64,000 bases of DNA from Streptococcus mitis (GCF_946190375.1 NZ_CAMIAF010000004.1:1-64000), one strand, 5' to 3'. Positions 47,712-57,938 are shown, counted from the first letter of the stretch. Translations and numbers: made by a program. Notes: a model not told the origin generated them from the letters alone.

Positions 47712-49046
47712 TTAGACTGTTAAAAATTCCTCTAAGTCGCTAAGAGCACGCTCTGCAATTTTTTCATAACGAGCCTTCTTATCACGGATACGCTCTCCTT
47801 CCAACTCCTTGATGATTCCGAAATTGACATTCATTGGTTGGAAATGTTTGCTGTCCGCATGGGTGATGTAATGAGCTAAGCTTCCAATCGCTGTCGTCTC
47901 TGGGAAAATAGCCTCGCTTTCTCCCTTGAAAAGACGAGCCGCGTTAATTCCCGCAACTAATCCTGACGCTGCTGACTCTACATAGCCTTCCACGCCCGTC
48001 ATCTGACCAGCAAAGAAGAGGTTTGGCTGTTTCTTGGAACGATAGGTTTGCTCAAGAAGATTTGGTGAATCCATATAAGAATTGCGGTGCATGACACCAT
48101 AACGAACAAACTCAGCATTTTCAAGGCCTGGAATCATTTGGAAGACACGTTTTTGCTCTCCCCATTTGAGGTGGGTCTGGAAACCAACGATATTGTAAAG
48201 ACTACCAGCCGCATTGTCCTGACGAAGCTGAACCACCGCATAAGGTGTTTTGAATTCGCCATCACGAGGGCCTGTGTAGTCTTCTGGATACTCAAGACCG
48301 ACTGGTTTCATAGGACCATAAAGCATGGTTTTAATACCACGTTTAGCCATGACTTCGATAGGCATACAGCCTTCAAAGTACTTTTCTTTTTCAAAAGAAT
48401 TGAGCGGAGCTTCTTCCGCATTGACCAAGGCTTCATGGAAATCCATAAATTCTTGCTTGGTCATGGGAGCGTTGAGATAAGCGGCTTCTCCCTTATCATA
48501 ACGAGATTTGAGATAGACCTTGCTCATATCGATAGTGTTGACATCGATAATCGGCGCTGCCGCATCGTAGAAATAGAAACCATCACCGTCATTAAGGGCA
48601 TGAATCTTTTCAGCCAGGGCATCGCTAGTCAAGGGACCAGTCGCCACAACTGTAATAACATCTGTCGGCAACTCTGTAATTTCATCACGCACCACTTCAA
48701 TCAAGGGATGGTTGGCCACTTTTTCGGTCACCATTTGAGAGAAACCATCACGGTCCACCGCAAGAGCTCCTCCTGCAGGAACACGGGTTGCTTCAGCAGA
48801 TTCCAAGATAACTGAACCCAAGCGACGCATTTCTTCCTTAAGAAGCCCCACTGCATTTGTCAAAGCATCTCCACGTAGAGAATTGGAACAAACCAACTCA
48901 GCAAAATTGTCTGTTTTGTGCTGGGGTGTTGACTTGACACCACGCATTTCATAAAGTTTAACTGGAATACCACGCTCTGCAATTTGGTAGGCTGCTTCAG
49001 AACCTGCCAAACCAGCACCGATAACATTGATATAAGATTGAGACAC
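47712..49046 (-). CDS. trmFO: tRNA uracil-54 methyltransferase TrmFO (folate/FAD)
   Basis: A 444-aa flavoprotein that makes ribothymidine at tRNA position 54 from methylene-tetrahydrofolate. The FAD fingerprint is [21 protein letters not shown] at the N-terminus, and [17 protein letters not shown] and [16 protein letters not shown] are conserved. The start is GTG 49046, with AGAGG 10 nt upstream; no ATG gives the family N-terminus. It has an unusual leader with tandem repeats (49091-49205) and a promoter fused to the rsmI terminator. Confidence 0.95.
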   Translation of the reverse strand: MSQSYINVIGAGLAGSEAAYQIAERGIPVKLYEMRGVKSTPQHKTDNFAELVCSNSLRGDALTNAVGLLKEEMRRLGSVILESAEATRVPAGGALAVDRDGFSQMVTEKVANHPLIEVVRDEITELPTDVITVVATGPLTSDALAEKIHALNDGDGFYFYDAAAPIIDVNTIDMSKVYLKSRYDKGEAAYLNAPMTKQEFMDFHEALVNAEEAPLNSFEKEKYFEGCMPIEVMAKRGIKTMLYGPMKPVGLEYPEDYTGPRDGEFKTPYAVVQLRQDNAAGSLYNIVGFQTHLKWGEQKRVFQMIPGLENAEFVRYGVMHRNSYMDSPNLLEQTYRSKKQPNLFFAGQMTGVEGYVESAASGLVAGINAARLFKGESEAIFPETTAIGSLAHYITHADSKHFQPMNVNFGIIKELEGERIRDKKARYEKIAERALSDLEEFLTV

Positions 49047-49063
49047 GACACTAATACCTCTTT

Positions 49064-49216
49064 GGGAGTGTGAAGACAAGGTTCACATTGAAAAAGCCAA
49101 TCGGACTTACTTCGCTTTCGAATTTCCTGGCTCAGGCTGAAAAAGTCCACAAGACTTACTTCGCTTTCGAATTTCCTGGCTCAGGCTGAAAAAGTCCACA
49201 GGACTTTTTCACTCCC
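49064..49216 (-). repeat. trmFO leader: 49-bp tandem repeat enclosed by a long-range stem
   Basis: Units at 49091-49139 and 49140-49188 are 49 bp each and almost identical (they differ only within the first 17 bp), with a partial third copy at 49189-49205. GGGAGTG (minus, 49216-49210) is complementary to CACTCCC (49070-49064), enclosing the array. The first unit on the transcript forms GAAAAAGTCC-TGT-GGACTTTTTC, a terminator-like hairpin. No SD-led ORF is seen. Confidence 0.8.
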
Positions 49217-49244
49217 ACAAATCTTTCTATTTTTTTCTTCTACT

Positions 49245-49253
49245 AGTATAACA
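49245..49253 (-). promoter_or_regulatory. Extended -10 promoter of trmFO
   Basis: TGTTATACT on the minus strand (49253-49245). A weak -35 (TTGCCT, 16-nt spacer) would lie in the loop of the rsmI terminator, and the T7 U-tract forms the spacer. Confidence 0.6.
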
Positions 49254-49281
49254 AAAAAAGGGAAGAAGGCAAACTTCCCTG
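49254..49281 (-). terminator. Terminator of the tmk-holB-yabA-rsmI operon
   Basis: AGGGAAG pairs with CTTCCCT around an 8-nt loop, then TTTTTTTG on the minus strand, 2 nt after the rsmI stop. Confidence 0.8.
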
Positions 49282-49282
49282 T

Positions 49283-50161
49283 TTAGTCATTTTCTTGGTT
49301 TTCTTCCCAGTCGTGGTAGGCAGCGTAAAGCTGGCTTTTATTCCACTGGTAAATCTTTGCTACTTCTTTAATGGCTTGATTTTTCTTCATGCCTTGCTGG
49401 ATACGGGCTTGGATTTCTAAGAACAAGTCCTCCTCGTCTTTTTTCTCCACATCCTGACTGGCACCTTCAACGATGAGAAGGCATTCTCCCTTAAGTGGCG
49501 TTTCAGAGATGCCTTCCAGCAATTCAGAGATTGTACCTCTTTGGTATTCTTCATAGATTTTAGTCAATTCCCTAACCAAGACGACCGAGCGGTCACCGTA
49601 GACTTCTAGCATATTTTCTAACGTATCTGACACACGATGGGGGGATTCATAGAAAATTTGTGTTTCAGGATAGTCTTTTTTCGAGTCGAAAAATTGCTTT
49701 TGCTGACCTGATTTTCTCGGTAAAAAGCCGTAAAAGATATGTGGCTGTGGCGCTAAACCACTTGCAATCAAGGCAGAAATCCCTGCAGAGGCACCTGGAA
49801 CGGTGACAACTGCGATTTCCTCCTCAATCGCTGCCTTGACCAAATCATGACCAGGGTCTGAGATACTAGGCAGTCCCGCATCGGATACCTGAGCAATACT
49901 TTGCCCTGCTTTCAAGAGACCAATCAAATCAGGAATTTTTTCCTTGGCATTGTGCTCATGAAAACTAATCTGCTTAGTAGAAATATCAAAATGCTTGAGC
50001 AGAAGACCTGTATTGCGCGTGTCCTCAGCAGCAATCCAATCTACTTCTTTCAATGTCTGGATAGCACGAAAGGTCATATCATCTAGATTGCCAATCGGCG
50101 TTGCCACTAGATACAGCTTTCCATAGGGAGACTGCCCCTTAAAACTTTTTTGAATCTGCAT
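49283..50161 (-). CDS. rsmI: 16S rRNA 2'-O-ribose methyltransferase RsmI (C1402)
   Basis: A 292-aa tetrapyrrole-methylase-fold enzyme. KLYLVATPIGNLDDMTFRA is the N-terminal motif, AEDTRNTGLLL and SDAGLPSISDPG follow, and FYESPHRV is typical of RsmI/YraL. It modifies C1402 of 16S rRNA. It starts 2 nt after yabA. Confidence 0.96.
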   Translation of the reverse strand: MQIQKSFKGQSPYGKLYLVATPIGNLDDMTFRAIQTLKEVDWIAAEDTRNTGLLLKHFDISTKQISFHEHNAKEKIPDLIGLLKAGQSIAQVSDAGLPSISDPGHDLVKAAIEEEIAVVTVPGASAGISALIASGLAPQPHIFYGFLPRKSGQQKQFFDSKKDYPETQIFYESPHRVSDTLENMLEVYGDRSVVLVRELTKIYEEYQRGTISELLEGISETPLKGECLLIVEGASQDVEKKDEEDLFLEIQARIQQGMKKNQAIKEVAKIYQWNKSQLYAAYHDWEENQEND

Positions 50162-50163
50162 GC

Positions 50164-50481
50164 CTACTCCCTGTATAACAACTCGTCACAGAACATACAT
50201 TCCTCATCCTGCTCTCGACGTTGTCCATAAAAATCATTACATACGTGAAAACCATCTTTATAAATTCGACGGACACTTTCACGAACATGCTTAGCCTTGA
50301 CAGGAGCGTCTGCTTCCACCTCACCTAAGCGTTCGCGCAACTTACTATTTTCCAAGCGAAGAGCTGTATTTTCTTCTACCAGGCTCTTGAGATTTTTCTT
50401 GATGGCTTCCACATCGGCCAAGGTTACCAATAACTGTTGGGAAAAATCATCCAGCGCGTCAAATAATTCTTTTTTGTCCAT
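50164..50481 (-). CDS. yabA: Replication initiation control protein YabA
   Basis: A 105-aa regulator that binds DnaA and the sliding clamp to limit replication initiation. It has an N-terminal leucine-rich coiled coil ([19 protein letters not shown] to LRERLGE) and a C-terminal zinc site ([18 protein letters not shown]). I chose ATG 50481 by family length; a preceding ATG at 50493 lies too close to the SD AAAGGA. The context with holB and tmk is the conserved firmicute replication cluster. Confidence 0.93.
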   Translation of the reverse strand: MDKKELFDALDDFSQQLLVTLADVEAIKKNLKSLVEENTALRLENSKLRERLGEVEADAPVKAKHVRESVRRIYKDGFHVCNDFYGQRREQDEECMFCDELLYRE

Positions 50482-50519
50482 AAAACAGCCCATTCCTTTC
50501 TTTATCGTTCATTTTGAGT

Positions 50520-51410
50520 TTACATTTCTTTCAAGACCAGATATTCCATAGCATTTTGAAAGCTGACATTAGCTTGCCACATTGTTCTAGCTTCTAGCAA
50601 ATCTTGTAGAATCACTCTTACTCTTGCTTGCAGGAGGTCCTGCCCACAGAGGACTTCAAGAATTCGTAAAACTTGATCTTGTTTTTCCTTGTCATCAGCC
50701 AAGTTCGCTAATTTAGCAACTTGCAGATAACTTTCTTTTTTCTTAGCTACTAACCAAGTCAGCAGGCGTTCACTTTCATCGACCAAGGTCCAAAAACTTG
50801 CCTGATTAGCCAACTTTTCTCCTTCAGCTCGCGATTGACTAAACTGAGCTAAAAGAGTCGCTTTTTTCTTGACCAGCCCCATTTGTTCTAAGAGCAAGAT
50901 GAGCTTCTCTTCTTGCTTTTTAAAGTGAAAAATTTGGGTCCGACTACGGATTGTCGGCAAGATTTTTTCCTCATCACTAGTTAAAAAGAAAATGTAAACT
51001 TCACTCTGAGGTTCTTCAATGACCTTGAGCAGAGAGTTAGCTGCGTTGGGATGCATTTTCTCCGCCTGCTCGATGATAAATACCTGCTGCTGGCTTTCAA
51101 TCCCTGCTTGAGAAAACTGTCCCACCAATTCCCGAATGCGTTCTGTCTTAATAACCTGATTGACTGGCTTAATCAAAGTGACATCGGGAAATTCTTCCTG
51201 TTCAATCAGCTTACAATTTCGACATTTCTCACATGGCAACACACCTACCTTATCCGTACAAAAGAGGCTCTTAGCCAAAAATTGAGCCATTTCCAAGCTT
51301 CCAAAGAAACCTGAAAAGAGATAGGCGTGATTGAGCTGGTTTTGTTCTAGAATACGGACAAATCGGTCAAACTGATCTGGCTGCCAGGCCTTTAGTTGAT
51401 CTTGTTTCAT
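50520..51410 (-). CDS. holB: DNA polymerase III delta-prime subunit
   Basis: A 296-aa clamp-loader subunit. It has the zinc module [12 protein letters not shown] and the SRC-like sensor region [16 protein letters not shown], but no Walker A, as expected for delta-prime. It overlaps tmk by 4 nt (ATGA), so translation is coupled. Confidence 0.95.
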   Translation of the reverse strand: MKQDQLKAWQPDQFDRFVRILEQNQLNHAYLFSGFFGSLEMAQFLAKSLFCTDKVGVLPCEKCRNCKLIEQEEFPDVTLIKPVNQVIKTERIRELVGQFSQAGIESQQQVFIIEQAEKMHPNAANSLLKVIEEPQSEVYIFFLTSDEEKILPTIRSRTQIFHFKKQEEKLILLLEQMGLVKKKATLLAQFSQSRAEGEKLANQASFWTLVDESERLLTWLVAKKKESYLQVAKLANLADDKEKQDQVLRILEVLCGQDLLQARVRVILQDLLEARTMWQANVSFQNAMEYLVLKEM

Positions 51411-52045
51411 TTAGCTAATCCCATTCTATCAAACAAGACAGCCTTGGTAGTTTCCACAACTTGCTCCAAAGGGAGACTAGCATCAATCTTGACAATACGA
51501 TTTCCTTCTTTGTCCAGAAGAGAAAGGTACCCTTGACGGACTTTTTTATGCAAGTCCAACCCTTCCAAGTCTAAACGATTGACCTCACGATTGCTATTAG
51601 CAGCAATGCGAGCCAGTCCTTCTTCCACCTCGATGTCAAAATAGAGTGTCAAATCGGGTTTAAGGCCATCTGTCGCAAACTGATTGAGCCAGCCAATGGC
51701 TTCAATGTCCAAACCACGACCAAATCCCTGATAGGCAACGGAACTATCGATGAAGCGGTCCATAATGACCAACTTGCCAGCTTCAAGTGCTGGAAGAACT
51801 TTTTCCACCAAGTGCTGTCTGCGACTGGCGATATAGAGAAGGAGTTCTGTCTTAGCATCCATCTGAGTATGACTTGGGTCCAAAATCACTTCCCTAATCT
51901 TCTCCCCAATCAAGACTCCGCCAGGTTCACGGGTCGTCAGCACCTCTACCCCTTTTTCCTCTAAAATTGGGAGCAGAGTCTCTAAAACACTGGTCTTTCC
52001 TGCTCCCTCTGGTCCCTCAAGAGAGACTAAAAATCCTTTTGACAT
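51407..52045 (-). CDS. tmk: Thymidylate kinase
   Basis: A 212-aa kinase that makes dTDP. P-loop [10 protein letters not shown] near residue 10, the [12 protein letters not shown] motif and TREPGG are intact. First gene of tmk-holB-yabA-rsmI. Its promoter region carries a BOX element about 45 bp upstream. Confidence 0.97.
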   Translation of the reverse strand: MSKGFLVSLEGPEGAGKTSVLETLLPILEEKGVEVLTTREPGGVLIGEKIREVILDPSHTQMDAKTELLLYIASRRQHLVEKVLPALEAGKLVIMDRFIDSSVAYQGFGRGLDIEAIGWLNQFATDGLKPDLTLYFDIEVEEGLARIAANSNREVNRLDLEGLDLHKKVRQGYLSLLDKEGNRIVKIDASLPLEQVVETTKAVLFDRMGLAK

Positions 52046-52074
52046 GTCTAACTCATTTCTTTTTTACTACTTCT

Positions 52075-52083
52075 ATTCTATCA
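52075..52083 (-). promoter_or_regulatory. Extended -10 promoter of tmk
   Basis: TGATAGAAT on the minus strand (52083-52075), preceded by a T7 run. About 30 nt from the tmk start. Confidence 0.5.
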
Positions 52084-52125
52084 AAAAAATAGGGGTTTGT
52101 GATAATCTTTTTGTCTTCTCATTTC

Positions 52126-52239
52126 ATACTCAATGAAAATCAAAGAGCAAACTAGGAAGCTAGCCGCAGGTTGCTCAAAACACTGTTTTGAGGTTGCAGA
52201 TGGAAGCTGACGCAGTTTGAAGAGATTTTCGAAGAGTAT
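52126..52239 (-). repeat. BOX element, boxA - partial boxB - boxC
   Basis: On the minus strand: boxA (ATACTCTTCGAAAATCTCTT, GCGTCAGCTT), a truncated boxB (CATCTGCAACCTCAAAAC) and boxC (GCGGCTAGCTTCCTAG, GATTTTCATTGAGTAT). Complementary ends. 114 bp, between the proC terminator and the tmk promoter. Confidence 0.92.
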
Positions 52240-52250
52240 CAACCACCATA

Positions 52251-52276
52251 AAAGAGGCAGATAAAACTACCTCTTA
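52251..52276 (-). terminator. Terminator of proBAC
   Basis: AAGAGGTAG pairs with CTGCCTCTT (one G-U pair) around a 6-nt loop, then TTATGG on the minus strand. The stem includes the last bases of the proC stop codon. Confidence 0.65.
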
Positions 52277-53071
52277 TTTACCTAATTCTTGTGTTCGTTT
52301 GTAGGCTTGATGAACTGCATCCATGACTGTTCCTCGAAAAGCATGCGCTTCTAGGCTTGCTACACCAGCGATAGTCGAACCGCCTGGGCTACAAACTTGG
52401 TCTTTCAAGACCCCAGGATGCTCTTGGCTTTCTAGGACCAATTGACCAGCTCCTACCACAGTTTGTGCTGCCATTTTCAATGCTATTTCTCGTGGTAATC
52501 CTGTCTGAACACCCGCATCTGCCAAGGCCTCAATAAAGAGATAGACAAAGGCTGGTCCACAGCCTGCAAGACCTGTCGCTGCATCTATTAAGCTTTCTCC
52601 TAGTTCAACCAAGAGGCCAGTCTTGGTTAAAAGCTGACAAAAGAGCTCACTGTCCTTAGCCCTGCAATTAGGAGACAAGGCATAGCTAATCACTCCTTGA
52701 CCGATAGAAGCAGGAGTATTTGGCATCATACGAATAATTCGGTGTTGACTTGGGATAAGACTTGCTAGTTTTTCTAAAGTCAATCCAGCTGCCATAGAAA
52801 TCAAAAGAAGACTTTCTCGTTTTTCAAGGATAGTCTGATATTGAGAAAGCAAGTCTGAGAACTGTGCAGGCTTTACTCCTAGAAAAATCACATCTGCTTC
52901 TGCAAAAATTTCTTCATTGCTAGAAGCTTGACCGCCAAAGTCAGCAATGAAAACATCCACCTTGGCTTGGCTTCGATTGGCAAGGAGAATTTGATCACCT
53001 GTCTTGATCTGCAAGACAGCCTTGGCCAAGCTAGCACCCATATTCCCCAAACCGATAAATCCAATCTTCAT
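52274..53071 (-). CDS. proC: Pyrroline-5-carboxylate reductase
   Basis: A 265-aa NADPH-dependent enzyme for the last step of proline synthesis. The Rossmann motif is KIGFIGLGNMGASLAKA, and the C-terminal DQVCSPGGSTIAGVASLE is the family signature. It follows proA by 3 nt. Confidence 0.96.
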   Translation of the reverse strand: MKIGFIGLGNMGASLAKAVLQIKTGDQILLANRSQAKVDVFIADFGGQASSNEEIFAEADVIFLGVKPAQFSDLLSQYQTILEKRESLLLISMAAGLTLEKLASLIPSQHRIIRMMPNTPASIGQGVISYALSPNCRAKDSELFCQLLTKTGLLVELGESLIDAATGLAGCGPAFVYLFIEALADAGVQTGLPREIALKMAAQTVVGAGQLVLESQEHPGVLKDQVCSPGGSTIAGVASLEAHAFRGTVMDAVHQAYKRTQELGK

Positions 53072-53074
53072 CTC

Positions 53075-54337
53075 TTACTCCCTTATCTGCCCATCACCAG
53101 TAACCACATACTTGTAGCTAGTCAACTCTTTCAAGCCCATTGGACCACGCGCGTGCAGTTTTTGAGTAGAAATCCCCATTTCACAACCCAGACCAAATTG
53201 ACCACCATCGGTGAAACGAGTTGAGGCATTAACATAAACCGCTGCTGAATCCACTTGATCTGTAAAGTAAGCTGCAGCTTCAGCATTTTCCGTTACAATG
53301 GCGTCCGAATGATGCGTACTGTGAGCTTCAATATGCGCAACCGCTTCTTCTAAACTGCTCACAACCTTAACCGCTAGAACATAGTCTAAAAACTCGGTGT
53401 CAAAGTCTTGAGCCTCAGCTGCTTGGCCTGAAAGAAAGTGACTTGCTTGGCTATCTAGGCGGAATTGAATTGGTTCCAACCCAGCTTCTTTACGCTCTGC
53501 AACTAGAACTTGCTCCAAACGAGGAAGGAAGCTTGCTACCTTGTCTTCATGAACCAGCAAGACCTCCATGGCATTACAGACAGAAGGACGGCTGGTTTTA
53601 GCATTGTTGATGATAGACAGAGCCTTGTCTTCATCTGCATCCTTATCCACATAGACATGGACAATCCCAGTTCCTGTCTCGATAACTGGTACAATAGCAT
53701 TTTCAAGCACTGCATTGATCAAACCAGCTCCTCCACGAGGAATAAGAAGATCTAGATAGCCCTTGGCCTTCATCATAGCATAGCTACTTTCACGGCTAGT
53801 ATCTTCCACCAGTTGAATCACATCTGGGTGAATAGTAGTCGTCTCCAAGCCCTTCTTCAAAGCTGTGACAATGGCATGGGCTGTTTGATAGGCGTCCTTA
53901 CCACTACGAAGAACGACCGCATTTCCACTCTTGAGAGCCAAAGCAGCCGCATCAGACGTCACATTTGGACGGCTTTCATAGATAATACCGATGACCCCCA
54001 TAGCCACACGTTTCTTGGTGATAACCAAACCATTTTCAAGCTGATTGGTTTCTAAAACTTCACCGACTGGATCTGGTAAGGCAACCACTTCACGAATCCC
54101 AGTTGCCATTGCTTCTATACGACCTGCATCCAAATAAAGACGATCCAGCATCACATCTGAAATTTTACCTTTAGCCGCTTCCATATCAAGGGCATTAGCC
54201 GCTAAAATCTCCTCAGTAGCTGCTAGTAAGTGATCAGCCATGGCTAGCAAGGCTTGGTTTTTCACCTCTTCACTAGCTGTGTTGATAGATTTTTTAACAG
54301 CCTGTACCTGTTCAAATTGTTCTTGTGTACTTACCAT
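53075..54337 (-). CDS. proA: Glutamate-5-semialdehyde dehydrogenase (gamma-glutamyl phosphate reductase)
   Basis: A 420-aa aldehyde-dehydrogenase-fold enzyme for the second step of proline synthesis. The catalytic cysteine is in [15 protein letters not shown], and [14 protein letters not shown] is conserved near the front. It follows proB by 9 nt. Confidence 0.97.
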   Translation of the reverse strand: MVSTQEQFEQVQAVKKSINTASEEVKNQALLAMADHLLAATEEILAANALDMEAAKGKISDVMLDRLYLDAGRIEAMATGIREVVALPDPVGEVLETNQLENGLVITKKRVAMGVIGIIYESRPNVTSDAAALALKSGNAVVLRSGKDAYQTAHAIVTALKKGLETTTIHPDVIQLVEDTSRESSYAMMKAKGYLDLLIPRGGAGLINAVLENAIVPVIETGTGIVHVYVDKDADEDKALSIINNAKTSRPSVCNAMEVLLVHEDKVASFLPRLEQVLVAERKEAGLEPIQFRLDSQASHFLSGQAAEAQDFDTEFLDYVLAVKVVSSLEEAVAHIEAHSTHHSDAIVTENAEAAAYFTDQVDSAAVYVNASTRFTDGGQFGLGCEMGISTQKLHARGPMGLKELTSYKYVVTGDGQIRE

Positions 54338-54346
54338 AGTTTACCT

Positions 54347-55456
54347 CTAAAATTCTGTAAAGAGTAATTGGATTTCAGGAGTAATGGAAATCCAGTCGTC
54401 ACGGTGAATCAAGACCCCCTTGGCTTTTTGAGAACGCAACATATCCTCCAAAGCAGATGATCCAAATTGCACGCGTCCTTTTCCAAGTGATTTTCCACTT
54501 TCCTTGTCAAATACTGTCACGATATCACCGTAAGAAAAGGCTCCTTCTGCTTCAACAATACCAGATAAGAGAAGACTCTTGCCATGTTGAGAGAGAGCTT
54601 CTGCAGCACCTTTATCAACCCAAATAGAACCTTGGCTCTGAGCATAAAAGGCCAGCCATTGTTTCTGGGTACGAAGCCCCTTCTCTTGCGCAACAAAGTA
54701 GGAACCATCCTTGGTCTCCTCAGCTGCCTCAATCATGGCATCTGACTTCAAGGATGAGCAGATATAAACAGGAACTCCTGATTCCGTCGCGATAGTTGCA
54801 GCTTTGATTTTGGTTAACATGCCACCTGTACCATTAGACGAGCCAGCTCCACCAGCCATATCAATAATCTCACGATTAATGGTCTCGATTCGCTCCAAAC
54901 GTTTGGCTCTTGGATCTGAATTAGGATTTCCAGTATAGAGACCGTCCACATCTGTCAAGAGAACCAAAAGGTCTGCTTGGACCATGGCCGCTACCTGGGC
55001 ACTTAGAGTGTCATTGTCCCCTACCTTGAGCTCATCAATGACGACACTGTCATTCTCATTAATGATAGGAATCGCCCCGCGGCTAAGTAAAACCGACAAA
55101 GCCTGATGAGCATTTTTATAACGGCGCTTATCCACAAAATCATCCTGGGTCAGCAAGATTTGTGCAGAAACGATTTGGCGCAAGAGAAGATTGGTCGTGT
55201 ATTCTTCCAACAAAAGGCCTTGCCCTACCGCTGCTGAAGCCTGTTTATCAGCAATCTTAGTCGGACGCTTTTTAAATCCTAAGGCCCCAAAACCTGCAGC
55301 AATGGCACCCGACGACACCAAAATCAATTCATGACCAGCCTCGTGCAGCATAGCCAACTGCTGGGTAATAGCCTTTACTTTACTACGTGATAAACTTCCA
55401 TCCTCATTTGTCAGAGAAGAAGTCCCCACCTTAAAGACAATCCGTTTGTATTTCAT
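54347..55456 (-). CDS. proB: Glutamate 5-kinase
   Basis: A 369-aa amino-acid kinase with a C-terminal PUA domain. [28 protein letters not shown] and [13 protein letters not shown] are the kinase motifs, and the PUA domain covers about residues 277-360. It commits glutamate to proline. ATG 55456 has GGAG 8 nt upstream; an earlier ATG seven codons up lies near the -10 box. First gene of proBAC, with no T-box or other leader visible. Confidence 0.96.
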   Translation of the reverse strand: MKYKRIVFKVGTSSLTNEDGSLSRSKVKAITQQLAMLHEAGHELILVSSGAIAAGFGALGFKKRPTKIADKQASAAVGQGLLLEEYTTNLLLRQIVSAQILLTQDDFVDKRRYKNAHQALSVLLSRGAIPIINENDSVVIDELKVGDNDTLSAQVAAMVQADLLVLLTDVDGLYTGNPNSDPRAKRLERIETINREIIDMAGGAGSSNGTGGMLTKIKAATIATESGVPVYICSSLKSDAMIEAAEETKDGSYFVAQEKGLRTQKQWLAFYAQSQGSIWVDKGAAEALSQHGKSLLLSGIVEAEGAFSYGDIVTVFDKESGKSLGKGRVQFGSSALEDMLRSQKAKGVLIHRDDWISITPEIQLLFTEF

Positions 55457-55485
55457 AGTCTCACTCCGATTCTTCATATTTATCC

Positions 55486-55494
55486 ATTATAACA
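55486..55494 (-). promoter_or_regulatory. Extended -10 promoter of proBAC
   Basis: TGTTATAAT on the minus strand (55494-55486), 30 nt before the proB start. Confidence 0.65.
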
Positions 55495-55526
55495 TGAATA
55501 GCAGGAAATAGAAAAGAGTTGATAGG

Positions 55527-55559
55527 AAAAAGGTCGAGACAAGTCATCTCAACCTTTTA
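55527..55559 (-). terminator. Terminator after rluD
   Basis: AAAAGGTTGAGA pairs with TCTCGACCTTTTT (one G-U) around a 7-nt loop on the minus strand, just past the rluD stop. Confidence 0.75.
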
Positions 55560-55565
55560 TCACGT

Positions 55566-56456
55566 CTAATTCTTTCTCAATTTCTCTAATGTTTCCTTAA
55601 ATATCTCTGGGATATCTGCTGTAAATTCCAAGGTCTCACCTGTTCTCGGATGAGTAAACCCTAGAGTCTTGGCATGAAGAAATTGTCCATGCCCCTTAAG
55701 TGTCTTGCGAGGACCATAGACTTCATCGCCAGCGACTGGATGGCCAATATAAGCCATGTGGACACGGATTTGGTGGGTACGCCCTGTTTCCAGCTGCAAC
55801 TCTACCAAGCTGTAATCACCAAAGCGTTCCAAGACATGAAAACGCGTCACTGCAGGCTTCCCTTTCGCAGTCACAGCCTGTTTCTTACGGTCTTTTTCAC
55901 TCCGGCCAATCGGCGCTTCAATTACACCACGATCATTGGGCAGATTTCCATGAACAATAGCCCAATATTTGCGGAGAGACTTTTTATCCTTGAGTTCTTG
56001 GGCAAGGGCCAAGTGGGTCTCATCATTTTTAGCAATCATGAGAAGGCCTGACGTATCCTTATCAATACGGTGAACAATTCCTGGGCGCAGAACCCCATTG
56101 ATACCCGACAAGTCCTTAATATGATACATGAGGGCATTTACTAGGGTCCCACTGGTGTGACCAGCACTTGGATGCACCACCATTCCCTGAGGTTTGTTAA
56201 CGACAGCCACATCCTCATCTTGGTAAATGATCTCTAGCGGAATATCCTCAGCCACATACTCTAAGACCTCTGGTTCTGGCACATGGCAAATGACGATATC
56301 GCCCTCTTGGACAGTGTATTTAGCTTTCTTGACTTGGCCATTGACCAATACCTGGCCTGATTTAATTTGTTCATTCGCGAGACTACGTGATAATTCTGTC
56401 AGATCCGACAAAGCCTTATCCAAACGCAGGCCACCAGTTTCAATTTTAATTTCCAT
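55566..56456 (-). CDS. rluD: RluD-family 23S rRNA pseudouridine synthase
   Basis: A 296-aa enzyme with an N-terminal S4 domain (LRLDKALSDLTELSRSLANEQ) and the RluA-type catalytic domain. The catalytic aspartate is in VHRIDKDTSGLLMIAK. The exact target uridines are not readable from sequence. It overlaps lspA by 11 nt. Confidence 0.93.
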   Translation of the reverse strand: MEIKIETGGLRLDKALSDLTELSRSLANEQIKSGQVLVNGQVKKAKYTVQEGDIVICHVPEPEVLEYVAEDIPLEIIYQDEDVAVVNKPQGMVVHPSAGHTSGTLVNALMYHIKDLSGINGVLRPGIVHRIDKDTSGLLMIAKNDETHLALAQELKDKKSLRKYWAIVHGNLPNDRGVIEAPIGRSEKDRKKQAVTAKGKPAVTRFHVLERFGDYSLVELQLETGRTHQIRVHMAYIGHPVAGDEVYGPRKTLKGHGQFLHAKTLGFTHPRTGETLEFTADIPEIFKETLEKLRKN

Positions 56457-56907
56457 TTGTTTCCTCTTTTAGCATTGCAATCAATAAAATAATCACTCCA
56501 ACAGTCAGATAACTATCCGCCACATTGAAAATTGCAAAATTAATAAAGTCAAGGTGGAACATATCCACAACAAAGCCCTGACTGATCCTGTCAATAAAGT
56601 TTCCAAGACCACCTGCAATGATTAATGTCAAGCCCAAGACCATCCAGAGTGAGTCCTCCATGTGTTTATGTAGATACCAAATGGCACCTACCACAACGAC
56701 CAGTGTAATGATAGCAAATAACAACTGCTGATCTTGTAACATCGAAAAGGCTGCCCCTCGATTTTGCAGGTAGGTCAAGCTAACGAGATTGGGTATCCAC
56801 GAACGTACTTCACCCAGTGGAATCTGCTGGACGATATAGGATTTCACTAACTGATCCAGCGCAATCAAAAGCAGTACAACGACTGCCACTAGTCCTCTTT
56901 TTTTCAT
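56446..56907 (-). CDS. lspA: Lipoprotein signal peptidase
   Basis: A 153-aa membrane aspartyl protease with four helices that cleaves prolipoproteins such as PrsA and the amino-acid binding protein in this window. The catalytic aspartates are in IAGGLGNFIDRI and FNVADSYLTVGV. It overlaps the LysR gene by 4 nt and rluD by 11 nt. Confidence 0.97.
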   Translation of the reverse strand: MKKRGLVAVVVLLLIALDQLVKSYIVQQIPLGEVRSWIPNLVSLTYLQNRGAAFSMLQDQQLLFAIITLVVVVGAIWYLHKHMEDSLWMVLGLTLIIAGGLGNFIDRISQGFVVDMFHLDFINFAIFNVADSYLTVGVIILLIAMLKEETNGN

Positions 56908-57812
56908 GATTTCCTCTTCTGATCAAAATATTCTTGCATGACCTCAACGAAAAGAGTCCCAGCTTGACTAAGCTCCACTTCTTCCCGTTTGACATAGACC
57001 ATACGATTATCTAGGTTATCCTTGAGACGAATAACTGTGATGCCATTAACACTATCACTATCTAAAAATCCAGAACCTGTCGCATAGGCATCCGTCCGCT
57101 CCAAAATACCATTCAAAGTAGCACGGTCTGTCACATTAAACATCTGTGAACTAGCACTGGTATCGACAAAGTTCTCTGAATAATAAAGGTACTCGTCTTT
57201 CTCTTGAGTGAAACGAACCGTTGGTAAATCCGCTAAATCCTCCATAATCAATTCTTCTTTCTGAGCCAAAGGATGCCCCTCACGGAGATAAATGTGGGTA
57301 TGGAAAGGAATCAATTCGATGACCTCAAGACCCAGCTTTTCAACCCGTTGCATAATCCCTTTTTTATTTTGATTGTTGAGGTAGATAATCCCAATCTCAC
57401 TGTGCCCCTGAGCTACTTCATCAAGTATTTGAACTGTAGTAGACTCAAAAATACGGAAGTTCTTATAGTCTGGATAACGTTCTGAAAAGGCCGTAATGGT
57501 TGGTGGCAAGAAGTCATAGTGCTGGCTAGCAATGGAAAATTCATCTTTTTCTTCCTCAGGATTGGCATACTGATTCTGAAAAATATCAAATCCCTTGACC
57601 AATTCTTGCGCTTTTTCATAAAATTCCATACCACGACGGGTCAAGAAAGTCCCTGAGCTGGTCCGACGGAAAATCTTAAAGCCCAATTCTTTTTCCAAAT
57701 CACGAACAGAAATAGACAGACTCGGCTGGCTCACATACATCTTTTCAGCAGCTTCACGGAAAGTACCACTATTGGCAATGGCAACAACATAGCGTAATTG
57801 TTGAATGTTCAT
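56904..57812 (-). CDS. LysR-family transcriptional regulator (CpsY-like)
   Basis: A 302-aa LTTR. The winged helix is MNIQQLRYVVAIANSGTFRE with AAEKMYVSQPSLSISVRDLE, and the effector domain follows from about residue 90. It resembles streptococcal CpsY/MtaR-type regulators linked to methionine and sulfur amino-acid uptake and surface properties. The ligand is not evident. It is first in the unit LysR-lspA-rluD, with which it overlaps by 4 nt, an odd partner for a metabolic regulator. Confidence 0.88.
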   Translation of the reverse strand: MNIQQLRYVVAIANSGTFREAAEKMYVSQPSLSISVRDLEKELGFKIFRRTSSGTFLTRRGMEFYEKAQELVKGFDIFQNQYANPEEEKDEFSIASQHYDFLPPTITAFSERYPDYKNFRIFESTTVQILDEVAQGHSEIGIIYLNNQNKKGIMQRVEKLGLEVIELIPFHTHIYLREGHPLAQKEELIMEDLADLPTVRFTQEKDEYLYYSENFVDTSASSQMFNVTDRATLNGILERTDAYATGSGFLDSDSVNGITVIRLKDNLDNRMVYVKREEVELSQAGTLFVEVMQEYFDQKRKS

Positions 57813-57840
57813 CTTCTACCCCCAACTTCTTTATCTTTTC

Positions 57841-57849
57841 ATTATACCA
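57841..57849 (-). promoter_or_regulatory. Extended -10 promoter of the LysR-lspA-rluD unit
   Basis: TGGTATAAT on the minus strand (57849-57841), about 30 nt before the LysR gene. Confidence 0.6.
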
Positions 57850-57938
57850 TATTTCAGAAGTTTTCCATCGAAGAAAAATAATGTCACTCATAAAATTCAT
57901 CTACACTAAGAACGAAAAAATCATGGGTATCAAAACAA

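Noticed and set aside
48087-48815. 242-aa plus-strand ORF opposite trmFO
   Set aside because: It is antisense to a strongly supported gene, its composition is that of a reverse-strand shadow, and it has no SD or promoter.
48860-49150. 96-aa ORF starting in the trmFO leader repeats (DFFSLSQEIRKRSK)
   Set aside because: It starts in the tandem repeat without an SD and runs into trmFO in another frame. The 49-bp unit is not a multiple of three, so the frame is not kept through the array.
49064-49216. trmFO leader repeats as another BOX relative
   Set aside because: Short words such as TTCCTGGCTCAGGC look similar, but the order and stems do not align with boxA or boxC as the rplU leader does.
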